Origin: Cornus controversa
Lineage: Eukaryota > Streptophyta > Magnoliopsida > Cornales > Cornaceae
Direction of reading: 5' to 3'
NCBI GenBank assembly: GCA_026545225.1
Contig: CM048848.1
Coordinates: forward strand, 49,439,806-49,503,805
Length of the DNA stretch: 64,000 nt
Shown: piece by piece, positions 34,457 to 47,370 of the stretch
Layout: the number at the start of each line of letters is the position of its first letter
Numbering within the stretch: the stretch's first letter is position 1
Position numbers and translations under genes: made by a program
The notes under the pieces: generated by a model
Told to the model about the DNA's origin: nothing
The model's database searches: none
Seen by the model: the letters and a program-made list of their open reading frames with translations, nothing else

Positions 34457-37400
34457 CATCATACACCGTTGAAAAGTTGCCGGTGCATTGCACAACCCAA
34501 AGGGCATGCGTCTATAAGCAAATGTGCCGAAGGGACATGTAAAGGTGGTTTTCTCTTGGTCCCTCGGGTCTATAGCAACCTGATTATAGCCGGAATATCC
34601 ATCCAAAAAGCAATAAAAGCTTTGCCCGGCCAATCTCTCCAATATTTGATCAATGAATGGGAGGGGGAAGTGATCTTTCCGAGTGGCTGAATTTAATTTC
34701 CTATAATCAATGCACACTCTCCATCCTGTGGTGGTGCGTTGGGGAACTAATTCACCCTTATCATTAGGTTGCACCGTAATACCAGACTTCTTTGGAACCA
34801 CTTGAGTGGGACTAACCCACTTGCTATCAGAGATGGGGTATATGATCCCCGCATCTAGTAACTTCACCACCTCCTTCAGGACAACGTCCTTCATATTTGG
34901 ATTTAATCGACGTTGTGCCTCCCTTGAGGTCTTTGCATCCTCTTCCAAGTGTATGCGATGCATACAAACAGAAGGGTCTATTCCCTTAAGATCTATCACA
35001 CTCCATCCTATTGCTTCTTTGTGCTCTTTGAGCACCTTTATGAGTTCCAATTCTTGAGCATTTGTGAGATTGGAAGCAATAATGACTGGAAGGGTCTCAT
35101 TTGCGCCCAAGAAAACATACTTGAGTGTAGCTGGAAGAGGCTTGAGCTCAAGTTGTGGTGGGGAAATTAAAGAAGGAGTTTGGGGAGTTTTGGACAAAGG
35201 GGGCAAGGGTTCTCTCGGAACTCTCCATTTAGGCAAATCCATGACAGTATTAACATCGAGCATGGAATTGACTTCACATATGGATTGCTCAATGTCAAAA
35301 TCGTCATGGTTAAAATGATTTAGGCATGCCTCTAAGGGGTCCGTGGAAAGAATAGAAGGAAGTGCTTCTTGAACAAGGTCATCCACTACATCGACACAAA
35401 AGCACTCACTTTCATCGTCGGGTGTGTGGTGGGAAGCATTGAAGATGTTCAAGCGGACTTTCATATTCCCAAAAGAGATGTCCATCACTCCAGTACGGCA
35501 ATTAACGCAAGCGTTTGCCGTGGCCAAGAATGGACGACCTAGAATGATAGGAATATGATGATTCGGATTTTGAACCGGTTCCGTGTCAAGGACTATGAAG
35601 TCCACCGGAAAATAGAATTTGTCCACTTGAATGATGACATCCTCAATGATGCCACGTGGTTGCTTCACCGAACGGTCGGCAAGTTGCAACACAACCGTGG
35701 TATGCTTGAGTTCCCCCAAACCTAGTTGTTGGTAAACTGAGAATGGAAGCAAATTGACACTAGCCCCTAGGTCAAGAAGTGCTTTTTCAAAAGATTGATT
35801 TCCGATAGTGCACGAAATGGTCGGAGCACCCGGATCTTTGAATTTAGGAGGGGCTTGATGTTGGAAAATGGAGCTTATGTGCTCAGTTAAGAGGACTTTC
35901 TTAGGAACATTATTCCTAGATTTGCGCTTTTGAGTGCATAAGTCCTTCAAGAATTTCGCATAAGAGGGAATTTGTCGAATAGCATCAAGGAGAGGGAGAT
36001 TGATCTTTACTTGTTTGAAGATCTCCATCATGTCTTGGATTTTCTCTCCTTGCTTCCCGAAATGAGAAGGTTCCTTCAATCGTTGAGGAAAAGGAACCGG
36101 AGGTTCATAAGAGGTGTCAAGATTTGGAATCGATGGTGACATAACTTCACTTGCCTTTCCTTTTGTATTTGAAGGGGTATTTTGCAAATTTGGATTTAAC
36201 GGCAATAATTTTGGATTTAATTGGGATTCTTTTGGATTTTTAGGTTGCTCTTGAAATTCTTTTCTCTCTTCCTCCCCTACCTTGGAGTTAATGATTTTTC
36301 CACTCCTCAAGGTTGTGATTGATTGAACTTGCTCTGGAGGAGCATTACAAGTTGAAGATGATGGATCTTCAATCATATGCACACCCTTGGGATTCGCCAC
36401 CGGTTGACTTGGCAACTTACCTTCCTCCCTTCTATTTAAGGCATTAGCTAGTTGCCCGATTTGAGCTTCTAACCTAGCCATAGATTGAGCATTGGCTTCT
36501 AGCTTAGAGATTGATTGAGAATGAGTTTGCAATAAGCGGGTGTTGGCCTCAAGATTGCTTATCACTCGATCTTCAAAGCTTTGGCTTCTCGGAGGAGGTG
36601 GTGGTTGTTGGTAATTAGATCTTTGATTGTAAGGTTGAGGGTTTGGCCTATAATGCGGCTGTTGAGATTGGGGATTAAAAGAATTTTGCCCTTGGAAAGG
36701 GGGACTTGATTCTTGATTCTTCCATGAAAAAGCCGGATGATTCTTGTAACCAGGATTGTACGTGTTCGAATATGGATCATTCATTTGTTTAGCGTACAAG
36801 GCATTCGCTTGCTCTTGAGCATAATCGGGAGATTGCCCGGCAATAGGGCAATCTCGCACAAAATGCGAAGTGCTATAGCAAAACGAACATCCCTCCTGAT
36901 TTTGGACAGATTGGTTAGGAGTAGGCAGCCCATTTTTCATGATTAAATTCATTTTTCGGGACAAGGCTTCTACTTGCATGGCTACCTCATCTACCCGTGA
37001 AATCTCATGCACTCCTCTACAAGGTTGGGTGGCCTTCCCTTTCCTAGTGGAGGAGCGTTGAGCTGAATTGTTGCTTAGGGTTTGAAAAAGTTTCCATGCC
37101 TCATCGGGGCTTTTCAAAAGGTACCCACCCCCACACGCGGAGTCTATCATTTGTCTATGTTGCTCACTCACCCCATCATAAAAACTTTGCACTAGCTGCC
37201 ATTTTGGGACAGCATGATGCGGACAAGATTTTAAGAGATCTTTTAACCTCTCCCACGTCTCATGGAATTGTTCTTGGTCAATTTGGGTGAATCCAGTGAT
37301 TGCTCGCCGAATATCACTTGTCTTACCCATTGGGAAGTATTTTTTTAAGAACTCTATTTGCATTTCCGCCCAAGAATGGATTGAGTTGGGTTCTAGGGAA

Positions 37401-37870
37401 TTGAACCAACTTCTAGCCTTATCTTTTAGGGAAAATGGAAACATACGTAGCTTTAGATCATCCTCCGTAAAGTGTGGTACACGAATGGTGGAACACACGG
37501 AAAAGAAGTAATCTAAGTGCCGGTATGGATCCTCATTAGGAAGACCGTGAAAGCTGTTAAGAAGGTTGAGGGTGGAGGACTTTATTTCAAATTGATTTGC
37601 CGCTACATCCGGAAATTGAATACACGAAGGTACTTCAAATGTAGTCGGAAGGTAAAAGTCCATAAGCAACTCTCCTTGAGGAGGTGGTGGTGGAGGCGGT
37701 TGTTCATGATTAAAAGGAGGTAGACCGGGAGGTTGTCTCTCATTTGGATCCATGTTTTCAGTCCTAGGCAAAATAGGGTCCCTAGAGGTTCCTCTACGTC
37801 GTCTAAGTGTTCGTTCAAGTTCACTATTACAAGGAAGCAAAGGAAGTGACAATGACCGTCTACCTAGCAT
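34424..37870 (-). CDS. Athila gag-protease-RT (first part, 1148 aa, ends by frameshift in RT)
   Basis: Codes for the capsid protein and the first pol domains. Capsid-like gag spans about 90-270 (with a [15 protein letters not shown] block). A CCHC zinc knuckle is at 328-341 (C-x2-C-x4-H-x4-C). A proline/glutamine-rich linker follows. The aspartic protease is at about 680-800, with DLGAS in place of DTGA at 700-704, usual for this clade, and ILGRPFLA as its partner motif. RT starts at about 985 and has [13 protein letters not shown] at about 1088-1100. The frame then stops after DMVENS because a base is missing in the codons before the FMDD active site. The start is the first ATG; Met40 is a possible alternative. 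Confidence 0.9.
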   Translation of the reverse strand: MLGRRSLSLPLLPCNSELERTLRRRRGTSRDPILPRTENMDPNERQPPGLPPFNHEQPPPPPPPQGELLMDFYLPTTFEVPSCIQFPDVAANQFEIKSSTLNLLNSFHGLPNEDPYRHLDYFFSVCSTIRVPHFTEDDLKLRMFPFSLKDKARSWFNSLEPNSIHSWAEMQIEFLKKYFPMGKTSDIRRAITGFTQIDQEQFHETWERLKDLLKSCPHHAVPKWQLVQSFYDGVSEQHRQMIDSACGGGYLLKSPDEAWKLFQTLSNNSAQRSSTRKGKATQPCRGVHEISRVDEVAMQVEALSRKMNLIMKNGLPTPNQSVQNQEGCSFCYSTSHFVRDCPIAGQSPDYAQEQANALYAKQMNDPYSNTYNPGYKNHPAFSWKNQESSPPFQGQNSFNPQSQQPHYRPNPQPYNQRSNYQQPPPPPRSQSFEDRVISNLEANTRLLQTHSQSISKLEANAQSMARLEAQIGQLANALNRREEGKLPSQPVANPKGVHMIEDPSSSTCNAPPEQVQSITTLRSGKIINSKVGEEERKEFQEQPKNPKESQLNPKLLPLNPNLQNTPSNTKGKASEVMSPSIPNLDTSYEPPVPFPQRLKEPSHFGKQGEKIQDMMEIFKQVKINLPLLDAIRQIPSYAKFLKDLCTQKRKSRNNVPKKVLLTEHISSIFQHQAPPKFKDPGAPTISCTIGNQSFEKALLDLGASVNLLPFSVYQQLGLGELKHTTVVLQLADRSVKQPRGIIEDVIIQVDKFYFPVDFIVLDTEPVQNPNHHIPIILGRPFLATANACVNCRTGVMDISFGNMKVRLNIFNASHHTPDDESECFCVDVVDDLVQEALPSILSTDPLEACLNHFNHDDFDIEQSICEVNSMLDVNTVMDLPKWRVPREPLPPLSKTPQTPSLISPPQLELKPLPATLKYVFLGANETLPVIIASNLTNAQELELIKVLKEHKEAIGWSVIDLKGIDPSVCMHRIHLEEDAKTSREAQRRLNPNMKDVVLKEVVKLLDAGIIYPISDSKWVSPTQVVPKKSGITVQPNDKGELVPQRTTTGWRVCIDYRKLNSATRKDHFPLPFIDQILERLAGQSFYCFLDGYSGYNQVAIDPRDQEKTTFTCPFGTFAYRRMPFGLCNAPATFQRCMMSIFSDMVENS
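34426..34438 (-). other. Single frameshift in RT within an A-rich run
   Basis: The minus strand reads GTGGAAAATTCTTAG. The upstream frame hits TAG here, while the downstream frame continues GKFLEV. The simplest explanation is a one-base loss in the A run. Confidence 0.85.
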
Positions 37871-38137
37871 GCATTATCAATTGAACAACACCTCTATACA
37901 CAAAAGTAACAAAAATATATACAAAAGAATGTGAATGAACTCAAACCACCAGTTTTTGAAGTTATACTCACAAAGGGTTCCAATTTGAATTCTTTTAGAT
38001 GCCCGCAATGTGGTATACCTAAAATCAAGAAGTTTAAGATATAAGAACAAGATATATATACAAAAAGAATGAAAGAATTTCTAGCCTAAGAATTAAACCA
38101 GATTTAATCTTCCAATGGCGACAATTAAACCGTAGAT

Positions 38138-38154
38138 CCCCGGCAACGGCGCCA
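38138..38154 (-). promoter_or_regulatory. Primer binding site for tRNA-Asp
   Basis: The plus strand reads CCCCGGCAACGGCGCCA, equal to the 3' end of plant tRNA-Asp including CCA. On the minus strand it lies 6 nt after the 5' LTR. This is the site where minus-strand DNA synthesis starts. Confidence 0.9.
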
Positions 38155-38160
38155 AAATTT

Positions 38161-39586
38161 TGATGTGGTCGGAACTAAATTATATTGCAAGCTTAATTTT
38201 TGCCCTTTTTATCAAAATATAATTTAACCACTCGCAAGAGCACGAATCTTTGCAGATAAGGTTCTATATAGAGGGTATCGATCCCACGAGGACTAGTCGT
38301 TAATTGTCATAGAGAAAGATTAATTCTACTTTAATTCAAACAAAACAGATTTTTGGTTTTGTGTTTAGAAACTATTGCATAAAGGAAATGACAATAAAAT
38401 TAAAGAGTAAAGTTGGGAGAGAGAACTAGGGTTGGTTTCCACCCCTAGCCATTCACATGTTCATAAGTGTAGCAAGCAAGGGATTCATTAATTAAATGCC
38501 TAACAATGACATTAGGCTTGTGACCTCAATGACATATCAAAAGATCAATGTGTGTGCTAACCTATCATAATCCATCTTCAACAAGCATAGCTCTTCAACC
38601 TAACTAACTACCTACTTACTCTACTCTCTAAGTGAACACTACATGCATCCAAACTACCTTGTCTTGGCATGGTCTATACAAACTAGCATCACACATTCAT
38701 TTAAACACCATTATCTAGCCATCATTTGCACTTCTTGTGGAATATGCAAATGTTGTGCATTCAAGTGACAAAACCTACTCTAAGACAAGAATAAATTCTA
38801 TATCAAATGAATATATAAAAGAAATGTATTTGTGTACATAATCACTAGGCTAAATAATCAACATTTAATTACAAGTCCCAAGAGCTACAAAGATGAACAA
38901 GTTTACATGGCTAGGGGTTGAAACCAACACCCTAGTAGAAGAGTTAGTTGCTCATGGTTGCCTTGCACCCTTCCATTGATGAAGAGAATGAAGCTTCTTG
39001 GTCTGGTTCAGCCCTTCCTCTTTTTCTCCCGAAGGTCTCTCTCTTCTTCCTCTGATTTGTATGTATTGAGAGATATATGAGATATGTGGCTTTTGGTGCT
39101 TTTTGTATGCTTTTTGGCTCCTTTGGGCCCACCATATATATATATATATCATTATATATATCTCTTGTATCAAGAAGGCCCCCAAAAGTCTTGTTCAAGT
39201 CAGACAATCCCCTTAAGTCGTGCAAAAAGGGGGATTTTGTTGCAAGTGGGAGAGCAGGTGAGCAAGTGGCCAAGTGGGCTCTGCAGCATTTCGATTGATC
39301 GAAATTGCATTTCGATTGATCGAGATTTCGATCAATCGAAATGAGATTTCGATCAATCGAAATTTCGATTGATCGAAATCCACATCTCGATTGATCGAAA
39401 TGCCTTGGCAACAGTTTCTGATTTCATCTCTTGACTGCAGAAAACTTCCAACTTTGCTCCATTTACTCCAATACCTGCAATACATCAAAAACACAAAAAT
39501 ACCGTAAACATATCTCGGTAAACGCAAAAACGGAACTAACGTATGCAATAAAGAGGGTTCAAATGTATAGAATTGAACACTTATCA
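38161..39586 (-). repeat. 5' LTR of the Athila element
   Basis: Plus strand TGATGTGG to ACTTATCA, 1426 bp. By eye it differs from the other LTR at one base (T at 38799, C at 27172). On the minus strand it holds the near-palindrome array (39399-39290), then a TATATATA run (about 39158-39134) followed by GGTGGGCCCAAAG, which fits U3 then promoter. Confidence 0.97.
39290..39399. repeat. Six-copy near-palindrome array in the 5' LTR (U3)
   Basis: Six copies of TTCGATTGATCGAA/TTCGATCAATCGAA (two with one changed end base) lie about 190-300 bp into the LTR on the transcribed strand and 130-240 bp upstream of its TATA run. This is where a U3 enhancer would sit. Confidence 0.95.
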
Positions 39587-39591
39587 CAAGG

Positions 39592-40004
39592 TGATGAATA
39601 TACATATAACACTTCACCTTCCCAGGCAATATACACCCATAGTCATAGCCTGCTAAATGTAGTAGCTTATTCAGCGCCTCATACCCGCCCATAGAGATCA
39701 TCACACCATATACCAAAGTTTATGTCATCTTTTACATGAATATTTATCCTCAAATCAAGGTTTCACATTTATCTCTCGTCATATGTCATAACCTATGGTT
39801 ACATAGTTATAGTCAAACTCCTCACTTTGTTTTTCTCACACGACAATGCAAAACATCCCAATGAAGTCTTTAGTGTCAAGACTTAGGTTGAGATCAACTA
39901 ACCCATCTCTAAATCTAATATTAACAATAAAGAAATAAAAGTGGTTGAAGATGTAAGCTGGGCAGAATAAAATTTGGGACCTAATACAAAAAGTTTTAAT
40001 AAAA
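39592..40004. other. Older repeat split by the Athila insertion, then intergenic
   Basis: Sequence from GTGATGAATATACATATAAC joins, across the Athila element, to the pre-insertion flank at about 26465-26528. No coding feature seen. Confidence 0.4.
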
Positions 40005-40900
40005 TAGGATTTTTTTTGGGTACCCCTTGAGGTTTGTCCATACGTCAATTTGACCCCTTCACTTTTGTGAATCTTCATTTTCACCCTTGTTAGTAGTTTT
40101 TGGTTGACTTTGCTCAACATGTTGAAATGACTAAACTACCCTACTTATACACTATACTTGTCTAAGTTATATTTACTCCACCTCCCAAACACCCATCTAT
40201 CACGTCAACAGTCATACACATTTAAAGTTCTCAGCTACTTCCATCTCTTCTCCATGCGTTTCATCTCTCTGCCCTAAGAACTCAAATGCATACAACACTT
40301 TATCTCTAAACACAAAAAAACCTACAAAATCTTCCATATCGTTGCTTGATTGAGGGTTGAAGAAGGTTTGAGGTTGAAAGATCGAAGATATCTGAGTTCT
40401 TGAGTAAAAGGAGTGAGGCCAGAGGTAAGTTATGTTCGTTTTTTAGTTTATTTGATGGGTGGGTTCCTATCGATTATCTTTCTTTCTTTTTTTTATGTTA
40501 AGGTTCGCTCGTTTAAGGTTCATTCATTTGATTCATTTAATGTTGGGGTTCATTCTGTTCTTGTTTAAGATTGTTTGATATATGAATATTTGTTGATTTA
40601 ATCGATTATTTTTCATCTATTGTTGAATTTATTCGAGTTGTTTGTAAAATCATGTTCTGATTTAGGGTTTTAGGATATTTTGCTCAGTTAGTTTACTAAA
40701 GCATGTTATAATTTGGGATTTTTTCGGGTTTAATGTGCAATTGTTTTCAATAACTTTACTGAAGGATGTATGATGGCATATTTGTTTGATTTTTATTTAT
40801 ATTTTTTTGTCACAGTGATGACATCTTTTTTTCTACCAAGATATATATGTTCACTTCAAATCAACTAGGAGAAGTTTCAGAAATGTAGACCCTTATATGT

Positions 40901-43480
40901 ATGGTATTTATGATTTTCTGGAAGATGTTAGTAAAGTTTTTTTTTTTTGATTATCCTAGTGGGTTGGGGTTTACTTATTCCATATATTGTGATGTTCCTG
41001 ATTTTAATTTGAAGATGTTGGTGGAGAATGAAAAGCAGTTGACAGACATGTTAACTTTAAATAAAGGTTTTAAAGACATTAATTGTTATCTTGAGATAAA
41101 TAAAGTTGAACATTTACATGTAATTCTTGATGAAGATATATTTCAGTCAATGAGGATGATGATATGGGTTCTGAAAATAGTGAGATAGTAAGTGTAGAAA
41201 ACAATGAGGTAGTGGGTGTAGAAAATAATGAGGAAGTGGGTGTTGAAGTGATGAAGACGTGGGTGCTGAAAATGATGATGAGGAGTTAAAAAGACATGAT
41301 GTTTATGATTTTAGGGAAGAGGATAAAGACTGGAGGGTAGAAGGTGATGTTGATACTCAATCTGATAGTTGTGGCTCAGATGATGAGAGTTTAGTTTATG
41401 AAAATGTGGATGAACTCTATCGTGTGGACTATAATGATGGACTATCTGATTATAAGTCAAGTGATAATGGACATTCCGACTCAAGTGTGAAAATTGGAGT
41501 GAAACATCTGAAGAGAGATAGATCTAAGAATAAAGATTGGTATAAAAATCTAAAAGAGAGAATATCAACAAGTGAAGGGGCAGAAGATCAAACTAGAAGA
41601 AAAATGATCTTTATTAATGTGAACCACTTTAGAGAGGTATTAACAGATTATGTAATTCAAGAAGGATTCCAAATTGAAAAGAAGAAAAATGAGAGCAAAA
41701 GGGTAACTTGCATCTGCAAAACACTAGGTTGTCCATGGAGGATCTATGCCTCCCCACTACCAGATAAGGTCACATATATGATTAAGACATACAGGGATGA
41801 ACACAGTTGTAATAGGAAAGATAAAAATTCAATTGCCAAATCTACATAGATTGCAAAGAAGTTCATGAAAAAAATCAAGCAAAACCCACAAATGAGAGTT
41901 AATGATCTAGAAGATGCAATGTGGAATAAATATGGCATTAAATCCAAGCTCAACAATGTTATAGGGCAAAAAAGAAGGCTATAGATCTGATTGAGGGTAG
42001 CTATGAGAAGTCATACAACTTACTGCCAGCCTATAGGAATGAAATTAGGGGGACAAATCTAGGAAGACCGGTTACATTTGATCATTATCTAGCTGAGTTG
42101 AATAACAATCTAAAATTTAACAAGTTCTTCATTGCATTTGATGCTTTCAGATCTGGGTTTATAAAAGGCTGCAGGCCTTTCATAGGGTTTAATGACACTT
42201 TTCTAAAGGGCCCTATGACGAAATGCTTTTGTCAGCTGTAGCATTGGATGACAATAATAGATTATTCCCTATTGCCTATGCAGTGGTAGAAAATGAAGGA
42301 AAAAAGACTTGGTCTTTTTTTTAGACAAAGTGAGGGACATTCTTGGTCTAGATGCACAGTCTAGACCTTGGACACTTATCTCAGATATGTAAAAGTTAAA
42401 ATTAAGTAATGATTTTTTAGTTTACATAAATTTATACAACTTAATTATTTTATTGTATTAACTATTATGTTTCTTTTGTCATGTATGTAGAGTCTTGAAG
42501 TTACAATTAGGGAGTACTTTCCTGAGGCAACCAATAGGATATGTTACAAACACTTGTATAAAAGCTTTAGAAAGAAGTATTCTGGCTTGTTGTTGAGAAG
42601 ATATTTCTGGAGGGCAATTAGAGCATATAATTAACTTGAATTTGATGCTGCAATGGGTTCTATGATTGAACTATGTCCAGAGGCACATGCTTGGTTAATG
42701 GAGAGACTTGTGGAAGTTTAGTCTAGGGTTGATTTTGGTAAGACATCATAGAGTGACCATGTAACAAATAATTTGATAGAATTCTTCAATAACTGGGTTG
42801 GTCATTATATGTCTAAACCAATATTGGTCATGCTTGAGTGGATTAGGATTAAATTAATGGTTAGGATCCAGAAAAAGTATCAAAAGACATGTAGCTGGAC
42901 AAGTAGATTGACACCATAAATAAAAAAGAATTGAATAAATCTATTGCAGAATCTAGAGATTGTAGAGTATGTCCTGCTAGGAGGGAAGAGTATGAAGTAC
43001 ATGATCAGCAAGTGAACCTAAACTGGTATATGTGGTAAACCTAGACTTCAAGACTTGTTCATGTAGAGCATGGCAGATTTCATGAATACCTTGCAAGCAT
43101 GCATCTGTTGCCATTGTATGGAATAGATAGGACCCAGAGCTATATTGTCATCCTTGTTATAATAAGGACACTTATTTGCTTGCTCATGGTGGGATCATAC
43201 ATCCTTTGAATGATGAGATGTTGTGGCTAACATCTCCAGGGCTGTCATTACATCATTCTCCATCAAGAAGACTACTTGGCATACCAAGAAAGAACAGAAG
43301 AAGGTGAACCTAACCCAGGGAATGGAGAAGATAGAAGATCTAATACTGTCACATACAGGTGTTGTTTGCAAATTGAACATAATAAAAAGGACCCGCCAGA
43401 GAGCAAAAATAGCAAAATAGAGAGCTGTAGATGTAAGACAGAGAACTGTAACAACAAATTCTCAGAATTCTAATGCAGTG
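40901..43480 (+). pseudogene. mudrA-like MULE transposase, broken
   Basis: In order: an N-terminal region (DVPDFNLKMLVENEKQLTDM, about 40990-41190); a tandem acidic repeat (about 41172-41258); the MuDR DNA-binding region (KMIFINVNHFREVLTDYVIQ and CPWRIYASPLPDKV, 41600-41850); the MULE transposase core (FDAFRSGFIKGCRPFIGFND, then VALDDNNRLFPIAYAVVENE, 42130-42330); a C-terminal part (FPEATNRICYKHLYKSF to KPILVMLEWIRIKLM, 42500-42860); and a remnant of the SWIM/zinc region. Stops at several places, a frameshift at about 42210 and the change of the usual D-G-T-F to N-D-T-F at the first catalytic position show it is inactive. Confidence 0.85.
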
Positions 43481-45215
43481 AGTGAAATAGTTTGGACACT
43501 TGGATAATTTTTAATTTTTTTATTTTATTTTTAACTGATTTATGTATTAATATTGATGATGTAAGGGCATAGTGAGTCTTAGGTAGGTGGATCACAAGGA
43601 ATATGGCCTTCTTCTTTGTGTTACATATCATGTATAAGTCCCCACCTATATATCATTGTCCTTTTAAAAAAAAAATGAAAATTGATACTAATGTCTTGTA
43701 ATTAGTGTGCTTGAATTTGTCCAAGTCTCAATGTGGTTCAAATGGTTCAAATGTGGCTAGAACAAGTGTAAGTGGCAGTGGTGGTTCCCAATCAAATCAA
43801 GCTGCCAGAGGTAATTCACAAGCCACTAATTTTCATAGAAGAGGTTTTAATAGTAGTGGTGATTCCCAATTTGGCACAAGGTAAGTAGGAAGGATGGTAC
43901 CTACTACTCTCCCATCATGGGTAAGAAAGTAATTCAAACTTATTTATTATCTTTATCTATTATTCTATTGTTGCAAGTGGTCTCATTGTTGTAATGTTAT
44001 TGTAGAGACCCTAAACCAGTACAAGATTAATCAGAACACACATCTTCCTCATCTTCTTTTTAGTGCAAGAGACCCTATAACAAAATTGTGAGCTGACATG
44101 TTCTTCTGTTCTTTTGTTCTTTTTGGTATATATTTTGATGTTCAATGGGTCAAAAACTTGTTTAGTGAGTGAGGATGCTTGTGTTGCAAACTTTAATGTT
44201 ATTTTGTACATTTGGTGGATGTAGCAGATTATTGACTTTATTTTCTATGGTATCTAAGTAACTTGCATGACATCATTGTCTGTGATGATGCATATATGCT
44301 TTGCAAACACATTCATAAACACTGATACTCAATATAGGTCACAATTGTTACATTACTTACTTGAAAAATACAGTAAAAATAGATATAAAGCAACATGCAA
44401 ATACAATCATTTTCAAGAAAAAAATAATAGCTTCAATAGCTTGTAACCTTGAGCGTATGGCTTTGTTTTTTACTTTCAGTTTGAATTGGCAATTTCTTCA
44501 ACTAATTGCAATTGATCTTGATGAGCAGCTGAATAATGTTCATCAACCCCATGCATGAGATTACACCATGCCCATAATTTACATGTTTGAGTTTCACAAC
44601 CATAGTACAACTTTCATTTGTTGTTGTTTTTGTCATTTTCAGTAATCCTAACTATAACAGATTTCTTATAATGACACTTTTGAGACTCGTATATAATATA
44701 ACCCCTTTCTTCACCTCTAAAGTTAGATTGAGACATCACTAGCAAAAAGATAAATGAAGCTTAAATAGATATAGAAGAAAAAATGAGAGGAAGAGAAAAA
44801 TTAGTGCAAGAGATTTGAGGCAACCAGCTCCATATTTATAGAAGGAAAAAATTTTGACCGTTAGAAATTTTGAGGGGGCAAACTAATAAACTGATAAATT
44901 TTGAGGGGACAAACTAAAAATTTGACTATTGGAAATTAATGAGTATGAGGGAGTGAAACTGATAAACTCTATTGGAGGAAAAATTGGTACAAATAGGCGC
45001 GGAAGTGTAGAAGGGCATTGTGGGCATTTTTTGCCTACTATTTGGATGATATAAACAATCTGACCATTGAGAATGACACGAGGGAATAAAGTAATATATA
45101 ATTTCAAACATCAAGGGTGTAAAAGTCGATACGCAAACGCCGCACGAGGGGGGGGGGTGGGTGTTCAGATTGACGTATGAACATACCACAACGGAGTAAA
45201 ATAAAGTTTACCCTT
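43481..45215. other. MULE 3' part, non-coding
   Basis: Simple AT-rich DNA between the transposase remnant and the right terminal inverted repeat. No host gene recognised. Confidence 0.5.
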
Positions 45216-45219
45216 TTTT

Positions 45220-47370
45220 ATTTTTATTTTTTGTAACCTTTCCTTATCATTCTAATAAAATAATTACCTCTCTTCTTCCTCATTTTTGTCCCATTATTTT
45301 TATTCAATATTATTTGAGCACCACAAAAACAACCAGCAAAACAATTTAAGACATTTCTTAAAATAAATATAATGTATCTAAAAGGATAGAATAAGTTCAA
45401 ATTATAAAAGTGTGAAATTATTGGAACCCAACCCCCCGCCCCCGCCCCCGCCCCTCCGCCCCCTAATTTTGTGGTACAACATCAAGACACTCCCTGAATC
45501 TAGCAGATTGAGCCAGGTTTATATATATATATATATATACACACACACATATATCAGATTGAGCATGCATGGCTTACCATGGTTTTCTAGATACTACTTT
45601 GAAGTCCTTATTTAAGAAGTATTTGATGAATCCCAACTAGAGTTAGAGTTACGTAAAAGGGAATATGATATTCATCATACAACGAATTATATGTTTTATT
45701 TTGTCAGTCAGCTTTTACAATAATTGCTATATAATGCAAATACTTTATAAGCTTTTTTTATTTTATCAATTGGCTTCCTCTCAAAGTTGATGCTGGTGAT
45801 TCTGCTTTTCACACTGGTCGATCACTTTTGAATTGTCCACTTTTGTAATGGTTTCACAAGTGCTCTAAGCTTAATTGTCCACTTTTGTAATGGTTTCACA
45901 AGTGCTCTAAGCTTACTTCATTACCTTACAGCAGTGTGATCCACTTAATTGGTTGTGGATGATACAAAGGCATTTAAAGTGGCTCTGAAAATCCCAAACC
46001 CCAAGGTCTCTAGGATATATGTCCTTTGATTCCATAAAGTATATAATGCATGAATGATAAATAGTTTATCATTGAATTGATGTGAATGGAAGAGCACCGA
46101 TTCAATGTAATTTGAAATCTTAGACAAAAAATGTAAAAGTAGTATTCTAATATCTTTTTGTTTTATTATTGTATAATCTTCTAATTCTTTTAGTTGACTT
46201 GGTTCTTCATTTGTTGAATTTTTATCTAATTTTTTTGTTGTTTGATTATTAGTTGTAACAAATTTATCAAGAGTTTCTTTTTAAAATTGAATTAGTTTAT
46301 CTATTCTTCTCTTCTTTTTAACTTTTTCATATCCCGATTGATACACATATTTGATTCAATATAAATAACAATGATCATAAACAAAATATACAATTTATGA
46401 TAACAAAAAATAATAAGATTACAAAATAATTTAAGTTGAATAGTAGAATTTGATTTTAGAAAAATCATGCCAATGCTCCAATAAATTCATCAATTATATT
46501 GTCGATTCCAAATTCAAGTAAGAATTTGCTTCATTGAGTCCCAAAATACCAAAATATGTGAGAATAAATCAATACAAGAGTTCAAATGGAGTGAAAGAGA
46601 GACAAAGAATTATGGGTTAGGTTGGGCGAGTGTAATAAACAGAAAAAACATGGAATGAGTTAAAAGTTTTAGAATCAATTAAATTGTTTGGATCTACTAT
46701 TAAGTCTTTATTATTGGTTGTAGTCTAATAATATAAGGAAATAAATATTTTAGGAGACTAATAATATTATAATATAAATTTTTTGAAAAGTCTTATAATA
46801 TATAGAAAAAAAAATATTTAGGGCATTCTATTGGTCGGGAGTTTTAGGTGCATAAGGGTCCAGCCCGCGATGAAGTGGAATAGTGTTCTTATTGATCATT
46901 TACAGGGATCATGCCCTAGAGAGAGAGCACTCCCACATACATAGGTTCCTATGGATGACTTGTCCACATATAATGTGGATGACACATACTTCCTTTATAT
47001 ACATTCATGACATGGGTCATGAGTGACACTGTCTGTGGTTGACATTTCCATTAATCTTGTGACCAACGCAAGAAGAAATTTAGTTGAATGTTGGTGCTCT
47101 TGACTATACAATTACAGATGAGGTCACGTGGGTAAATAAAATATATGGAAAAATAACATTAGAGAGTAGGGACTATCTTCAAAAGCCCATCAAAATCTTC
47201 AAGTTTGGTATTTCACCATGTAGACAAAATGGTGATTTAGGCACAAATCCTTTAAATCAACAGCTTTAATATAATTGATCCTGTTTCTGATTATAGTGAA
47301 GTATCTTTTCTTACTTTTCATTGAACGATGAAACTTTAAAGCTAAACCTTTTTAAATATATATATATATT
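45220..47370. other. Intergenic, no gene recognised
   Basis: Contains a C-rich run (about 45429-45462, CCCCCGCCCCCG type), TA/CA runs at about 45520-45550, a 42 bp tandem duplication at 45831-45914 and otherwise AT-rich DNA. Confidence 0.6.
45831..45914. repeat. Exact 42 bp tandem duplication
   Basis: The unit AATTGTCCACTTTTGTAATG, then GTTTCACAAGTGCTCTAAGC and TT, occurs twice head to tail with no visible difference. Confidence 0.9.

Larger units (their letters stand above)
26534..39586 (-). mobile_element. Athila-type Ty3/gypsy LTR retrotransposon, 13.05 kb, young
   Basis: A complete element on the minus strand. It has two 1426 bp LTRs, the CAAGG target duplication (26529-26533 and 39587-39591), a tRNA-Asp primer site, gag, protease, reverse transcriptase/RNase H, integrase, a long 3' region with a third ORF, and a polypurine tract. 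The order PR-RT-RH-INT, the DLGAS protease motif, the tRNA-Asp primer and the extra ORF point to the Athila group. One frame break in RT is the only coding lesion I see. Confidence 0.95.
40005..45216 (+). mobile_element. Decayed autonomous Mutator-like element (MULE)
   Basis: The termini are inverted: the left end has GTTTGTCCATACGTCAATTTGA (40031 on), while the right end has TCAGATTGACGTATGAACATAC at about 45164-45185. Similarity extends to the ACACCCTTG-type inner part. A mudrA-like transposase reading frame lies inside. Exact ends and the target duplication are not fixed. Confidence 0.75.

Noticed and set aside
38138..38154. Possible tRNA-Asp gene fragment
   Set aside because: Only the last 17 nt including CCA match, and CCA is not encoded in plant nuclear tRNA genes. 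It is the retrotransposon primer site.
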